Shown in pieces: positions 29,227 through 38,001 of a DNA stretch of 64,000 nt. The stretch covers positions 7,688,001-7,752,000 of the forward strand of contig NZ_CP042437.1 of assembly GCF_007971525.1 (NCBI RefSeq), given 5' to 3'. Position numbers and translations under genes: made by a program. The DNA comes from Mucilaginibacter ginsenosidivorax. GTDB lineage: Bacteria > Bacteroidota > Bacteroidia > Sphingobacteriales > Sphingobacteriaceae. The notes under the pieces were generated by a model. It had not been told where the DNA came from. It saw only the letters and a list, made by a program, of their open reading frames with translations, and did not search any database. Each line of letters begins with the position of its first letter. Position 1 is the stretch's first letter.

Positions 29227-30115
29227 GGTGAAACTGGCTTATTGTACTCTTTAAATACTCTCTGTCCAGGTGAGTATAAATTTCGGTAGTGGTGATACTC
29301 TCGTGGCCCAGCATTTCCTGTACGGCGCGCAGGTCGGCGCCGCCTTCAACCAGGTGGGTGGCAAAGGAGTGGCGGAAGGTGTGCGGGCTGATTGTCTTTT
29401 TTAAGCCAATGGTTTGCGCCAGGTCCTGGATCATCAAAAATATCATCTGGCGGCTTAAGCGTGCTCCCCTCCTGTTTAAAAACACAATATCGTCTTCGCC
29501 TTTTTTAATTGGGATGTGCACCCGCAGGCTTTCGATATAAATTTTAATGGCTTTGATGGCTTCGGCGCCTATGGGTACCAGGCGTTCTTTATTACCTTTC
29601 CCGGTAACTTTTATAAATTCAATATCAAGGTACAGGTTGGATAGCTTTAGTTCGGTTAATTCAGATACCCGCAGGCCACTGCCGTACAAGGTTTCTAATA
29701 TCGCTTTGTTGCGCGGGCCTTCGGGTTTAGATAAATCGATGGCGGCTATCAGTTTATTAATGTCCTGGTAACTGAGTGTATCGGGCAGTTTTCGCCGAAT
29801 TTTGGGCGATTCCAATAACTCCGACGGATCACTTTTTATCAGATCCTCCATCAGCATGTATTTGTAAAAAGCCTTGATGCCCGATAGGATGCGTGCCTGG
29901 GATGATGGGATCATGCCCAGTTCGGCCGCCCAGGTAATAAACTCCCGCAAGTCGGTTAAATTAATGGTTTCCGGCTTCAGCTTAAAGGGTTTAGTTTCGG
30001 CAAACTGGTATAGTTTTTCTATATCCCGGCTATAGGCCTCCACAGAATTATCGGCCAGCGATTTCTCTAATTTCAAATATGCCTGGAAACCTTTTATTGC
30101 CGAACGCCAATCCAA
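29216..30115 (-). CDS. xerD: Tyrosine recombinase XerD
   Basis: The protein has 299 residues, the standard XerC/XerD length. The SAM-like core-binding domain is at 1-90 and the catalytic domain at 105-295. The catalytic set is complete: Arg in YGSGLRVSEL, Lys in VTGKGNKERL, His-x-x-Arg in HTFRHSFATHL, His in MLGHESI and Tyr in TEIYTHL. It resolves chromosome dimers at dif. The last codons and the stop fall in the adjacent repeat array, so the C-terminal RS is repeat-derived. XerC and XerD cannot be separated with certainty. Confidence 0.94.
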   Translation of the reverse strand: MDWRSAIKGFQAYLKLEKSLADNSVEAYSRDIEKLYQFAETKPFKLKPETINLTDLREFITWAAELGMIPSSQARILSGIKAFYKYMLMEDLIKSDPSELLESPKIRRKLPDTLSYQDINKLIAAIDLSKPEGPRNKAILETLYGSGLRVSELTELKLSNLYLDIEFIKVTGKGNKERLVPIGAEAIKAIKIYIESLRVHIPIKKGEDDIVFLNRRGARLSRQMIFLMIQDLAQTIGLKKTISPHTFRHSFATHLVEGGADLRAVQEMLGHESITTTEIYTHLDREYLKSTISQFHPRS

Positions 30116-30146
30116 ATTGATTTTAATTTAATGTATTTAGGAAAAG

Positions 30147-30314
30147 AGTCAAGATATAAGAGTCAAGAATCAAGATAGAAAACAATATTAGGGTATTTTC
30201 CCTTAGCTTCGATGACGAAAATAGTTTTTAAAGCGATACGTTTGTTTTTTTCGCTTATCTTGATTCTTTACATTGTTGTCTTAATTCTTGACTCTCATAT
30301 CTTGACTCTTAATT
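30147..30314. repeat. Heptanucleotide arms, CTTGACT/AGTCAAG type, inverted around a core
   Basis: The left arm, 30147-30174, has four units (AGTCAAG, ATATAAG, AGTCAAG, AATCAAG). The right arm, 30259-30314, has eight 7-base units with the complementary words CTTGACT, CTTGATT and CTTAATT. An 84-base non-repeat core lies between them. The whole element fills the xerD-aroQ divergent spacer, so it sits where both promoters should be. Confidence 0.88.
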
Positions 30315-30341
30315 AGCATTTTTATACTTAAGTTTGGAGCA

Positions 30342-30761
30342 ATGAAGATACAAATTATAAACGGCCCCAATTTAAACCTGCTCGGCGTTCGCGAAAAATC
30401 CATTTACGGCGATACCAGCTTTGAAGGTTACCTTGAACAACTACGTGCGCGTTACCCGGCGGTAGATATAGCCTACTACCAAAGTAATGTTGAAGGCGAA
30501 ATTATAAATAAACTTCATGAAATTGGCTTTAGTTATGATGGCATTGTAATAAACGCTGGTGCTTACACCCATACATCCATCGCCATTGCCGATGCTATTG
30601 CGGCTATCAATACCCCGGTTATCGAAGTGCACATATCCAACGTATACAAACGCGAAGACTTCAGGCATCACTCCATGCTGGCCGCGAGTTGTAAGGGCGT
30701 TATTGCCGGTTTCGGCATGGACTCATACAGGCTTGGTGTAGAGAATTTTCTGAACAAATAA
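30342..30761 (+). CDS. aroQ: Type II 3-dehydroquinate dehydratase
   Basis: The protein has 139 residues, as expected for the small dodecameric type II enzyme. Motifs are INGPNLNLLGVREKSIYG, INAGAYTHTSIAIADAI and EVHISNVYKREDFRHHS. It dehydrates 3-dehydroquinate in the shikimate pathway. It is divergent from xerD, with a repeat-filled spacer between them. Confidence 0.97.
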   Translation: MKIQIINGPNLNLLGVREKSIYGDTSFEGYLEQLRARYPAVDIAYYQSNVEGEIINKLHEIGFSYDGIVINAGAYTHTSIAIADAIAAINTPVIEVHISNVYKREDFRHHSMLAASCKGVIAGFGMDSYRLGVENFLNK

Positions 30762-30812
30762 CAAGCGTTTCAATAATAGTCTATAACATGTGGTATATGA
30801 TAAACAACCGTC

Positions 30813-31454
30813 ATGATCAAATACACGCTAAAAGGATTAAATGCTGAGCAACAGGAGCAGCAACTAAAAAAACTCCCCAGCCTTTACAAGCGACTGGAGG
30901 GTTTTATTACTGCTACAGTGGTTGTTTATCTTATTCTTTTTATGGCGCTTCATGCTATTTGCAAAAAAATTGGAACGGCACCGGCAGCAACTCAAATCAT
31001 TGGTTGCTTACTCGTTTTAGCAATTGCCTCGGCCTTTGCAGTATTTATTTGCAATAAGTTCGTAACGCCGCTTAGTAACGCTAAAAAGATAAGCGCCATT
31101 AAAACCGGGCAGGTTGAAATTATTACTGTTAAAACATCAAGAGCAATAAAAAGAGCTGATTTTGATGATTTTGGGTCAGCTTTTTATGTTGACGTTATCG
31201 ATAAAGACCGCAAGAAAACCTTGTTTTTATGGGGACAGTACCTGGATGAAGACGATTGCCAAAATAATTTCCCAAACACCGAATTTGAAATCATCCGCCA
31301 ACCCGGTAGCGATGAGTTTATGAGTTTTAAATTAATGGGCCAACATTTTAAGCAAGAAAAAACCTTGCCGCCATTTGATAAAAAAATTTGGCAAACCGGG
31401 GCATATCCTGTTAATGGTGATTTACTTGATCAAAGTATTGATGAGATAACCTGA
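30813..31454 (+). CDS. Membrane protein of unknown function
   Basis: The protein has 213 residues. Two transmembrane helices (about 30-52 and 62-84) are followed by a soluble domain with beta-rich segments (GQVEIITVKTSRAIKRADFDDFGSAFYVDVID). It lies 51 bases after aroQ in the same direction. The C-terminal part is probably cytoplasmic. No family is recognised. Confidence 0.75.
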   Translation: MIKYTLKGLNAEQQEQQLKKLPSLYKRLEGFITATVVVYLILFMALHAICKKIGTAPAATQIIGCLLVLAIASAFAVFICNKFVTPLSNAKKISAIKTGQVEIITVKTSRAIKRADFDDFGSAFYVDVIDKDRKKTLFLWGQYLDEDDCQNNFPNTEFEIIRQPGSDEFMSFKLMGQHFKQEKTLPPFDKKIWQTGAYPVNGDLLDQSIDEIT

Positions 31455-31473
31455 CTATTCCTCCCAATCATCG

Positions 31474-32526
31474 CTAAACCAAGTCCTGCCGCGGTAAATC
31501 GGTAAATTTTCGTTTCTTTTTAACAAAAAACTGCCACACTATGCTGCCCTGGAAAGTGCCTTTTGAGTTATGAGCTATGAGTTGTGAGTTATATAATCCT
31601 TTTGCCTTTTGCCTTTTACCTTTAACCTTAAATAAGCCCAAAACAAAGGCCTGATGTGCCCTGCTTACGGCCCAGGCATCTTTACGTTTGCCTTCCATCA
31701 TAAACCGGATAAGGGCAAGCAGATCCATTAAAAAGCGGATACTGATAACCCAGAATGCCCTCCAGAAAGGCAGGTTCTTTTTTAACAATAAAAGGTTGTT
31801 CCTGAAATTGAGGTAGGTTTTAAAGGGGTTTTCGGTATTGAGTGTACCGCCGCCAACATGGTAAACGGTAGATTCGGCGCAATACATCACTTTATAGCCC
31901 ATGTTTTTTAGTCGCCAGCACAGGTCAATCTCTTCCATGTGGGCAAAAAAGTATTCGTCAAAACCGCCTGCCAGGTCCCAGTATTTCTTTTTGATGAACA
32001 ACGAGGCACCCGAGGCCCAGAAAATCTCGCCCGATTGCTGGTATTGGTCATGGTCTTTTTCAACTTCATAAAACATGCGGCCACGGCAAAATGGGTAACC
32101 GTACGCATCAATAAACCCGCCTGCAGCGCCTGCGTGTTCAAATGTATTCTTATTGGCATACGCTAACAGCTTGGGCGCTGCCGCGGCTATCTTTTCGTCG
32201 CTTTCCATCAGGCTTATCACCGGCTCAATCCAACCGGGTACCACCTCAACATCGGAGTTTAGCAGGATATAATAGTCGGCATCTACTTTGGCCAGCACAC
32301 GGTTGTAACCGCCGGTAAAACCGTAGTTTTCATCGTTCTGAATGATCTTTATTGTGGGATAGTTTTCTTTCACAAATGCTACCGAATCATCTGTGGAAGC
32401 ATTATCTCCCAAAACAACATCAAGCCCGGGCCAGGTTGACGCCATTACCGAAGGAAGAAATTGTTTAAGATATTTGGTGCCGTTCCAGTTTAAAATAACT
32501 ACGGCAACTTTTGGTGCACTGATCAT
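31474..32526 (-). CDS. Family 2 glycosyltransferase with repeat-derived C-terminal insert
   Basis: The protein has 350 residues. It begins with VAVVILNWNGTKYL and has the GT2 core motifs DNASTDDSV, YGFTGGYN, LLNSDVEVVPGW and the later FFAHMEEIDLCWRLKNMGY typical of WcaE/rhamnosyltransferase-like enzymes. It probably adds a sugar to a cell-surface polysaccharide at the inner membrane. Near the C terminus the segment GKRQKAKGLYNSQLIAHNSK is encoded by heptanucleotide repeats at 31565-31632 and looks inserted in frame before a tail with SIVWQFFVKKKRKF. Its start overlaps the acyltransferase stop by 4 bases (ATGA). Confidence 0.9.
   Translation of the reverse strand: MISAPKVAVVILNWNGTKYLKQFLPSVMASTWPGLDVVLGDNASTDDSVAFVKENYPTIKIIQNDENYGFTGGYNRVLAKVDADYYILLNSDVEVVPGWIEPVISLMESDEKIAAAAPKLLAYANKNTFEHAGAAGGFIDAYGYPFCRGRMFYEVEKDHDQYQQSGEIFWASGASLFIKKKYWDLAGGFDEYFFAHMEEIDLCWRLKNMGYKVMYCAESTVYHVGGGTLNTENPFKTYLNFRNNLLLLKKNLPFWRAFWVISIRFLMDLLALIRFMMEGKRKDAWAVSRAHQAFVLGLFKVKGKRQKAKGLYNSQLIAHNSKGTFQGSIVWQFFVKKKRKFTDLPRQDLV
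31565..31632. repeat. Two heptanucleotide arrays inside the glycosyltransferase gene
   Basis: Four GAGTTAT-type units (31565-31592) are followed by five CCTTTTG/CCTTTAA-type units (31598-31632), all in a 7-base register. They lie inside an open reading frame and keep it open. Confidence 0.9.
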
Positions 32527-33407
32527 TTATGTTTGTCCTCCGGCTTAAATTTCCACCTCCGGTGACTCCATAGCCAATATTGAGGCTCCTTCCTAATCAT
32601 CCCTTCCAGGTATTGCACATGCATTTCGGTTAACTCATGCTCTGCGGTCTGTTTCGGGGTTTCTGTCAGCGGAACCAATGTATAAGTATAATAACCGCGT
32701 TTAACGCGTTTCATATCGTAAAAAACAACAGCGGCATCAATTGTTTTTGATATTTTTTCGATGCCCAGGAAAACTGCTGTAGGCTGGTTTAAGAAGGTGG
32801 TAAAATAGTTTACTTCGTTTACACCGGGGGTTTGGTCGCCCACTAATACACTTACCGTTAATTCTTTACGGTACTCTACCATTTTACGCATGGTTTGTTT
32901 CATGGCAATGGGCTGTCCCCCAAACCGCGACCGGATCTGGATAAAAAAGTCGTTAAAAATTTCGTTATTCAACGGCTTGTAAACAATCATGAACCTGTTA
33001 TCAGTCACAAAGTTAAAGTTCAGCGCAGCCATTTCCCAGTTGCAATAATGGCCTGCCACCGCTATGATGCTTTTACCTTTTGCAAAATATTCGTGAACTA
33101 ATTGGGCATTGGTAGCCACTACCCTTTTTTGAATTTGCTTTTCAGATACGGTAATCATTTTTACCGTTTCTACAATCAAATCGGCCAGGTAATGGTAGTA
33201 TTTGCGCTCGATATCCTGGCGTTCTTCAATTGTTTTTTCGGGAAAAGCGTTGGCCAGGTTTTGCTGTACAACTGCCCTGCGGTAATGAACAATGTGGTAA
33301 ATAATAACGAACAAAACATCAGATATGAGGTATAAAAACCAAAAGGGCAATAACGAGGTAAGGTATAAAAATAAAATCCCTAACCTTGTAAACCCTTTTT
33401 TTACCAT
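32523..33407 (-). CDS. Lysophospholipid/lipid A acyltransferase (LpxL/HtrB type)
   Basis: The protein has 294 residues from the ATG at 33407; a TTG eight codons upstream would overlap the divergent gene's leader. A membrane anchor (about 10-40) is followed by the HX4E acyltransferase motif in AGHYCNWEMAAL, near residue 117, and VLVGDQTPGVNE. It likely adds a secondary acyl chain to lipid A or a related lipid at the inner membrane. It is translationally coupled to the glycosyltransferase by a 4-base overlap. Confidence 0.9.
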   Translation of the reverse strand: MVKKGFTRLGILFLYLTSLLPFWFLYLISDVLFVIIYHIVHYRRAVVQQNLANAFPEKTIEERQDIERKYYHYLADLIVETVKMITVSEKQIQKRVVATNAQLVHEYFAKGKSIIAVAGHYCNWEMAALNFNFVTDNRFMIVYKPLNNEIFNDFFIQIRSRFGGQPIAMKQTMRKMVEYRKELTVSVLVGDQTPGVNEVNYFTTFLNQPTAVFLGIEKISKTIDAAVVFYDMKRVKRGYYTYTLVPLTETPKQTAEHELTEMHVQYLEGMIRKEPQYWLWSHRRWKFKPEDKHK

Positions 33408-33442
33408 TATTTTAACCAATTTTGACCACAAACATAAAATAT

Positions 33443-34060
33443 ATGATTGAAAAAGGTGCTGTATTACCTATGTTTTATCTTCCGCCGGTTGAATACTTTG
33501 TACAATTAAACACGTACAAGCCTGATATACTGATAGAAAGAGAAGAACATTTTCCCAAACAAACTTACCGCAACCGGGCTAACATCTATTCGCCCGAGGG
33601 TATACTTACATTGGTGGTACCGGTGGTAAAAGGTTCAAAAACACATACCAAAGTTAAAGATGTTAAAATAAGCTACGATTTTGACTGGCAGCGCCTGCAT
33701 TGGCAAAGCCTGGGCGCATGTTACCGCCGGTCTGCTTATTTTGAATATTACGAAGATGACTTTGCCCGTTTTTACAACAGGCAAAAGCAGGTAACCTATT
33801 TATTTGATTACAACCAGGAGCTTTTACAATTGCTGTTCAAATTCCTCAAAATTAAAACGGAGCTGCAGTACACATCCGAATATCATGCCGAATATCCTTC
33901 GGTTCCGGACTTTCGTGCGTCCATCCACCCAAAAAAAGAAACAGAGTTACAACAAAAACCGTATTTTCAGGTTTTTGAAGACCGGCAAGGCTTCCTGCAA
34001 AATTTGAGCATTGTCGATTTACTGTTTAACCAGGGCCCACAGGCCATTAATTATTTGTAA
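33443..34060 (+). CDS. WbqC-like protein
   Basis: The protein has 205 residues from the ATG at 33443. An in-frame TTG at 33422 is possible, but the family begins shortly before LPMFYLPPVEYF. Motifs include QTYRNRANIYSPEG, LTLVVPV and HWQSLGACYRRSAYFEYYEDDF. WbqC-like proteins are found near surface polysaccharide genes and their reaction is not established. Its stop codon abuts the corA start. Confidence 0.88.
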   Translation: MIEKGAVLPMFYLPPVEYFVQLNTYKPDILIEREEHFPKQTYRNRANIYSPEGILTLVVPVVKGSKTHTKVKDVKISYDFDWQRLHWQSLGACYRRSAYFEYYEDDFARFYNRQKQVTYLFDYNQELLQLLFKFLKIKTELQYTSEYHAEYPSVPDFRASIHPKKETELQQKPYFQVFEDRQGFLQNLSIVDLLFNQGPQAINYL

Positions 34061-35185
34061 ATGAATAATGTAATAAAAAGGGTTAAGTACAATGCCCGCC
34101 GCAATGCAGGAAATGTTGGCGACAGCCCCGGAATGATACGAGTGCCCGATGGCGCACTTAAGCCGCACATAGCCATGTTTAGCTATAATAAGGACGAGCT
34201 GATAACTTCCGAAGGCAAGGATATTAAGGTAATATTAGCGCAGTTAAAAAAATGCGATAACCATACCCACTGGATAAAAATAAACGGCCTTGGCGATGCC
34301 CGGCTGATTGAACAGATTGGCGAACACCTGCATATAAACCCATTGGTTTTAGAGGATATTGCCAATATTCATCAACGCCCAAAGTTTGATGAGTACGAAG
34401 ACTATGCCTTTAGCACCAGCCGCATTGTACATTTTAACAGCGAAGACGAACTGGTGAACCACCAGTTTTCGGCCATTATAAAGGATAACCTGATCATCAG
34501 CTTTGAAGAGGACCATGTGGAGTGCTTTGAGGCCGTTAAAGCCCGCCTAAAGGCTGGGAAGGGAGCTATACGCACGGCAGGGCCCGGTTATATGTGTTAC
34601 GCACTCACAGATACTATAATTGACACCTATTTTATTTTGCTGGCGCAGATAGGCGACAAACTGGATGCCATTGAAGATAAGGTTTATACTGATGCTGACA
34701 AAAGCATCATGTTTAATTCGCAACAAATTAAGCGGACGCTTATCATCATTCGCCGGGCAAGCTGGCCCGAACGTGATAAGATAAACGACATGATCCGTTC
34801 CGAAAGTCCGCTGATAACGCCCGAAGTAAAGCTGTTTTTACGCGATGCTTATGACCATTGCATCCAGGCAATGGATTTGATTGAAAACTACAAAGAGGTA
34901 ACCTCCAGCATTATAGACCTTTACCTATCTATGGTGAGCAACCGTATGAACGAGATTATGAAGGTGCTGACTATTATCTCAGTAATTTTCATCCCCCTGA
35001 CTTTTATTGCCGGTATTTACGGGATGAACTTTGCACGGCAAGACGATAAAGGCCACATTATCCCCGGCAATATGCCTGAACTTTACTGGCACAATGGTTA
35101 CGCTTATGCTTTATTATTGATGTTTTTTATCGCGGTAACACTTGTATATGTATTTTGGAAAAAGGGATGGTTTAATAAATTGTAA
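34061..35185 (+). CDS. corA: CorA family magnesium/cobalt transporter
   Basis: The protein has 374 residues. A long cytoplasmic N-terminal domain (1-310) is followed by two C-terminal helices, with the signature GMN in FIAGIYGMNFA near residue 323. The basic tail WKKGWFNKL ends the protein. It forms a pentameric channel for Mg2+ or Co2+. The start codon follows the WbqC stop directly (TAA then ATG), which suggests coupling. Confidence 0.95.
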   Translation: MNNVIKRVKYNARRNAGNVGDSPGMIRVPDGALKPHIAMFSYNKDELITSEGKDIKVILAQLKKCDNHTHWIKINGLGDARLIEQIGEHLHINPLVLEDIANIHQRPKFDEYEDYAFSTSRIVHFNSEDELVNHQFSAIIKDNLIISFEEDHVECFEAVKARLKAGKGAIRTAGPGYMCYALTDTIIDTYFILLAQIGDKLDAIEDKVYTDADKSIMFNSQQIKRTLIIIRRASWPERDKINDMIRSESPLITPEVKLFLRDAYDHCIQAMDLIENYKEVTSSIIDLYLSMVSNRMNEIMKVLTIISVIFIPLTFIAGIYGMNFARQDDKGHIIPGNMPELYWHNGYAYALLLMFFIAVTLVYVFWKKGWFNKL

Positions 35186-35211
35186 TATATTCAATCGATA
35201 TTTGATTTTCC

Positions 35212-36216
35212 ATGAAACTAAACTTTTGCGTGTTGTTTTTTTTGGCAAGCGCGTTTTTTAAACCTGCATTTTCGCAAACTGCCAATACCGATTCTGCCGA
35301 TCTGGAGTATGTTAAAAATATAGGCATAACCACAACCAGTTTTGAAAAGTTATTGCCGGCTATAACCAAACCAGGCATTACTGCCGAACAAAAACTAAAG
35401 CTGGTTTACTATTGGGTATACGCGCATATCGATTTTGACACTCAGCGTTTCCGGGAATCTGGCCCACTTCAGCCTTTAAGTACTCAGGAAACTTTAAAAT
35501 CGGGCAGGGCGTTGTGTTACGAGTATAATGGGTTTGTCGACATAGCCTGTAGTTACCTTAAAATTCCAGGCTTTGATATTGAAGGTTATGTAAAGTATTA
35601 TGGCTTTGAGCCAGGCGACTCATTTACGCAAAACAACCATATTTGGCACGCAGTATACATAAACGGCAAGTGGAAAATGATAGACTTCCTTTGGGGAAGT
35701 GGTAGCCTGACAATAAAAGGAGACGATTATAAATTTAAAAAGGGACTCCACCCATCATACTTTCTGGCATTGCCCGACGATTTCCTAAAAACGCATTTAC
35801 CTGCTGACCCTGTTTTTCAATTCCAGGAAAAGCCATTAACTATGGCAGGCTTTACTGCTAAAGATTATAATGAAATTGATAACGAGAAGCGCGGGAACTA
35901 TATTAACTATGCAGATAGCATAAAAGCATCTTACAAATTACCAGTTGCCGATAATGAAATAAAATCGGCGTTGCGGGCCTACAAATTTAACCCGAACAAC
36001 GCCGATCAATTAATTATTGTTTATTATAATGCTGCGGTTAAGCTTATGAACAATGACAAGGCCAGTAAAGATGAGCTTACAAAAGCCAAAAGCTATTTTT
36101 TACAGGACATACCGTTAATTGAGAAAACCCCAACAAAAGAGTTAAAACCACTGTTACAAGTTTGCAACCGTGGCGTAGCCTCAGCCTCGCTCCGTTTAAA
36201 AAAGTTTAAAAGCTAA
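35212..36216 (+). CDS. Exported transglutaminase-like protein
   Basis: The protein has 334 residues and a signal peptide (1-21, KPAFSQ). A transglutaminase-like fold is marked by Cys in GRALCYEYNGFVDIA (about residue 102), His in NNHIWHAVYINGKWKMIDFLWGSG and the following Asp. Related proteins can act as peptidases or crosslinkers. The C-terminal third is helical. It lies 26 bases after corA, but functional linkage is unclear. Confidence 0.88.
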   Translation: MKLNFCVLFFLASAFFKPAFSQTANTDSADLEYVKNIGITTTSFEKLLPAITKPGITAEQKLKLVYYWVYAHIDFDTQRFRESGPLQPLSTQETLKSGRALCYEYNGFVDIACSYLKIPGFDIEGYVKYYGFEPGDSFTQNNHIWHAVYINGKWKMIDFLWGSGSLTIKGDDYKFKKGLHPSYFLALPDDFLKTHLPADPVFQFQEKPLTMAGFTAKDYNEIDNEKRGNYINYADSIKASYKLPVADNEIKSALRAYKFNPNNADQLIIVYYNAAVKLMNNDKASKDELTKAKSYFLQDIPLIEKTPTKELKPLLQVCNRGVASASLRLKKFKS

Positions 36217-36218
36217 AA

Positions 36219-36869
36219 TCACTTCGCAAACTCCGGCTTTAATTCTGCAGCCATCGCTTTCCTGAATTTCAGCACTTTGGGTGTTGATACCGAGGCAATA
36301 TAAGGCTGGGTTAAATGCGTTTTATAATAGCCCTGGTGATAGTTTTCGGCGGCGTAAAATACGGTGAACGGAACAACCTGTGTAACTATTGGGTTATTAT
36401 AATGCTTTGATTCATTTACTTTTTTGATTGTGGCCAGCAGGATATTTTTCTCTTCGGGTGTGCGGTAAAAAGCTATCGAACGGTAATCTGTACCTTCATC
36501 AGGCCCCTGGCGGTTTAATGTAGTTGGATCGTGGGCAAAAAAGAAAGCTTCGGCAATTGTAGCGTAGTTAATCACCTTAGGATCATAATAAATCTGCACT
36601 GTTTCTGCATGGTTGGTGGTGCGGGTGCTAACATCCTCATAGGTCGGATTTTTGGTATTTCCACCGGCATATCCCGAAATAACTTTGTTTACCCCTTTAA
36701 GCTCAGACATGGCCTCGCTCATACTCCAGAAACATCCGCCGCCAAAGGTAGCCAGTGCTTCGCCTGCTTTGGGTTTTGGCAACGGGGCCATCGCATCCTG
36801 GTTAGGTTGTCCGTTTGCGCAGCCTATAAATAAAAATACGCCGGCAATATATAACATCAACTTTTTCAT
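36219..36869 (-). CDS. msrA: Peptide methionine sulfoxide reductase A, lipoprotein form
   Basis: The protein has 216 residues. A signal peptide with lipobox (FLFIGC, Cys17) suggests a lipoprotein exported to the periplasm. The catalytic motif GGGCFW has Cys46, followed by VISGYAGG and QIYYDP, and HDPTTLNRQGPDEGTDYRS is also MsrA-typical. It reduces the S-isomer of methionine sulfoxide in damaged proteins. No MsrB is fused or adjacent. It is convergent with the transglutaminase gene, with two bases between stops. Confidence 0.95.
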   Translation of the reverse strand: MKKLMLYIAGVFLFIGCANGQPNQDAMAPLPKPKAGEALATFGGGCFWSMSEAMSELKGVNKVISGYAGGNTKNPTYEDVSTRTTNHAETVQIYYDPKVINYATIAEAFFFAHDPTTLNRQGPDEGTDYRSIAFYRTPEEKNILLATIKKVNESKHYNNPIVTQVVPFTVFYAAENYHQGYYKTHLTQPYIASVSTPKVLKFRKAMAAELKPEFAK

Positions 36870-36948
36870 AATTATTTATGTTTTTACTGTTAGTCGGATA
36901 TACGCAGGATACCTTACAAGCGGATGGTCATCAATTGGTCACTTTAAG

Positions 36949-37212
36949 CTATTTTAGTTTCGGGATAATACCCTGGCCTTTATTTAGTGATTTGCGCACC
37001 ACAAACAAAATCTCGCTTAAACCATTGGTTTTTATCTCGAAAACGGTAGATAACATCATTCCAAGCTTGTCTTTTGTAAAACCCTTACCGCTCATCCACT
37101 CCAGGTAACTAATTGGTATATCGGCAATTATTGTGCCTTTATACTTACCATAAGGCATTTGCGTTTGTACAATATCGATCAATACTTTGGGGTCGGGCTG
37201 TAAGTTTTTCAC
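36949..37212 (-). CDS. DUF3820 family small protein
   Basis: The protein has 87 residues. The conserved MPYGKYKGTIIADIPISYLEW is the core of the DUF3820 family. No catalytic function is established; relatives are annotated as putative quorum-sensing-regulated virulence factors. It stands alone between msrA and a small rightward gene. Confidence 0.85.
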   Translation of the reverse strand: MKNLQPDPKVLIDIVQTQMPYGKYKGTIIADIPISYLEWMSGKGFTKDKLGMMLSTVFEIKTNGLSEILFVVRKSLNKGQGIIPKLK

Positions 37213-37314
37213 GTGTTAAAGATAATGATTTTGCGATTGAAGATTTACCTTGCTACTAACCAATATACTGCAAACACAAAGCAACAACGCGTGTTAGTAT
37301 TAAAATTATAAACT

Positions 37315-37542
37315 ATGGAACAGCAAATTGAAGCCAAATTAACCGGCACCGACAGTACGATTGATGGCACATTAGAACCCATTGCTTACGGCAATTTTAC
37401 AAAAGCATATGAATTTAAGTCGGTTGATGGCACACTGCACCTGATAATAGCGCAGGAAGCCGATGGCGGATGGATCAGGTTAACAGGCACCGAGCCATAC
37501 CTGTCAAGTTGGATTGATGAACTTGCAGCGCAGGTGGGCTAA
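37315..37542 (+). CDS. Small protein of unknown function
   Basis: The predicted protein has 75 residues, acidic, without signal peptide or membrane helix. It contains beta-type segments (AYEFKSVDGTLHLIIAQEADGGWIRLTG) and a short C-terminal helix. A repeat array starts 15 bases after its stop. I recognise no family. Confidence 0.6.
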   Translation: MEQQIEAKLTGTDSTIDGTLEPIAYGNFTKAYEFKSVDGTLHLIIAQEADGGWIRLTGTEPYLSSWIDELAAQVG

Positions 37543-37557
37543 ATTCATATAATAGCT

Positions 37558-37590
37558 AAAAGCAGAAGGCGAAAAGCGAAAAGCATAAAG
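37558..37590. repeat. Heptanucleotide array, AAAAGCG/AAAAGCA type
   Basis: Four 7-base units (AAAAGCA, GAAGGCG, AAAAGCG, AAAAGCA) and a partial unit are seen. The words are complementary to the CTTTCGC/CTTTTGC arrays at 31598-31632 and 47243-47274. Confidence 0.8.
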
Positions 37591-37664
37591 TAATTTAATG
37601 GCAATCGTCCCGGCTTCGTTACCTGATCAAAAAAATTCGGCTTTAAAAAACTTAAACAAAATCA

Positions 37665-37705
37665 TATAATCAGGCACCGGCTGCAAACGCCGGTGCCTGA
37701 TTATA
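37665..37705. repeat. Perfect 16-bp palindrome
   Basis: Arms 37665-37680 and 37690-37705 pair perfectly with a nine-base loop, and the stem core is CAGGCACCGG. There is no strong T-tract on either side, so a terminator role is uncertain. Confidence 0.8.
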
Positions 37706-38001
37706 CCAACAGGGAAAACATATCTCAATAGTTAACAGCAACAGCGTACGGAACATATAAGCACCAACCAACACCTTGTTTTTATTGCCTGATCCTGTTT
37801 AAATAATCAAGGTAAGGAAGGCACCTGGATTGGCCAACAACAGGCACAAATATTTGGATTTACCTAAATTGCGCAATCAATTCAATGTTAACCATGATTA
37901 AAAATAAAACATTGATTATCAAATACTTATAAAGTATTTATCTAAAATATGTTAAGTTATGTTAACCCAAATTTGGATGCATTTTCCGTTATTATATAAG
38001 A

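Larger units (their letters stand above)
37543..38001. other. Gene-poor stretch with a repeat and one long hairpin
   Basis: No convincing gene is seen between the small protein and the exuT stop; the longest ATG frame noticed codes for only 23 residues. The stretch holds a heptanucleotide array at 37558-37590 and a 16-bp palindrome at 37665-37705. The remainder is AT-rich with no recognisable motif. Confidence 0.7.

Noticed and set aside
33422-33442. TTG start for the WbqC-like gene
   Set aside because: The extra seven residues do not fit the family's N-terminus, and an ATG at 33443 lies close before the conserved region.
37591-37664. A 23-residue reading frame starting MAIVPASLPD
   Set aside because: It is too short, has no recognisable start signal and no conserved features.
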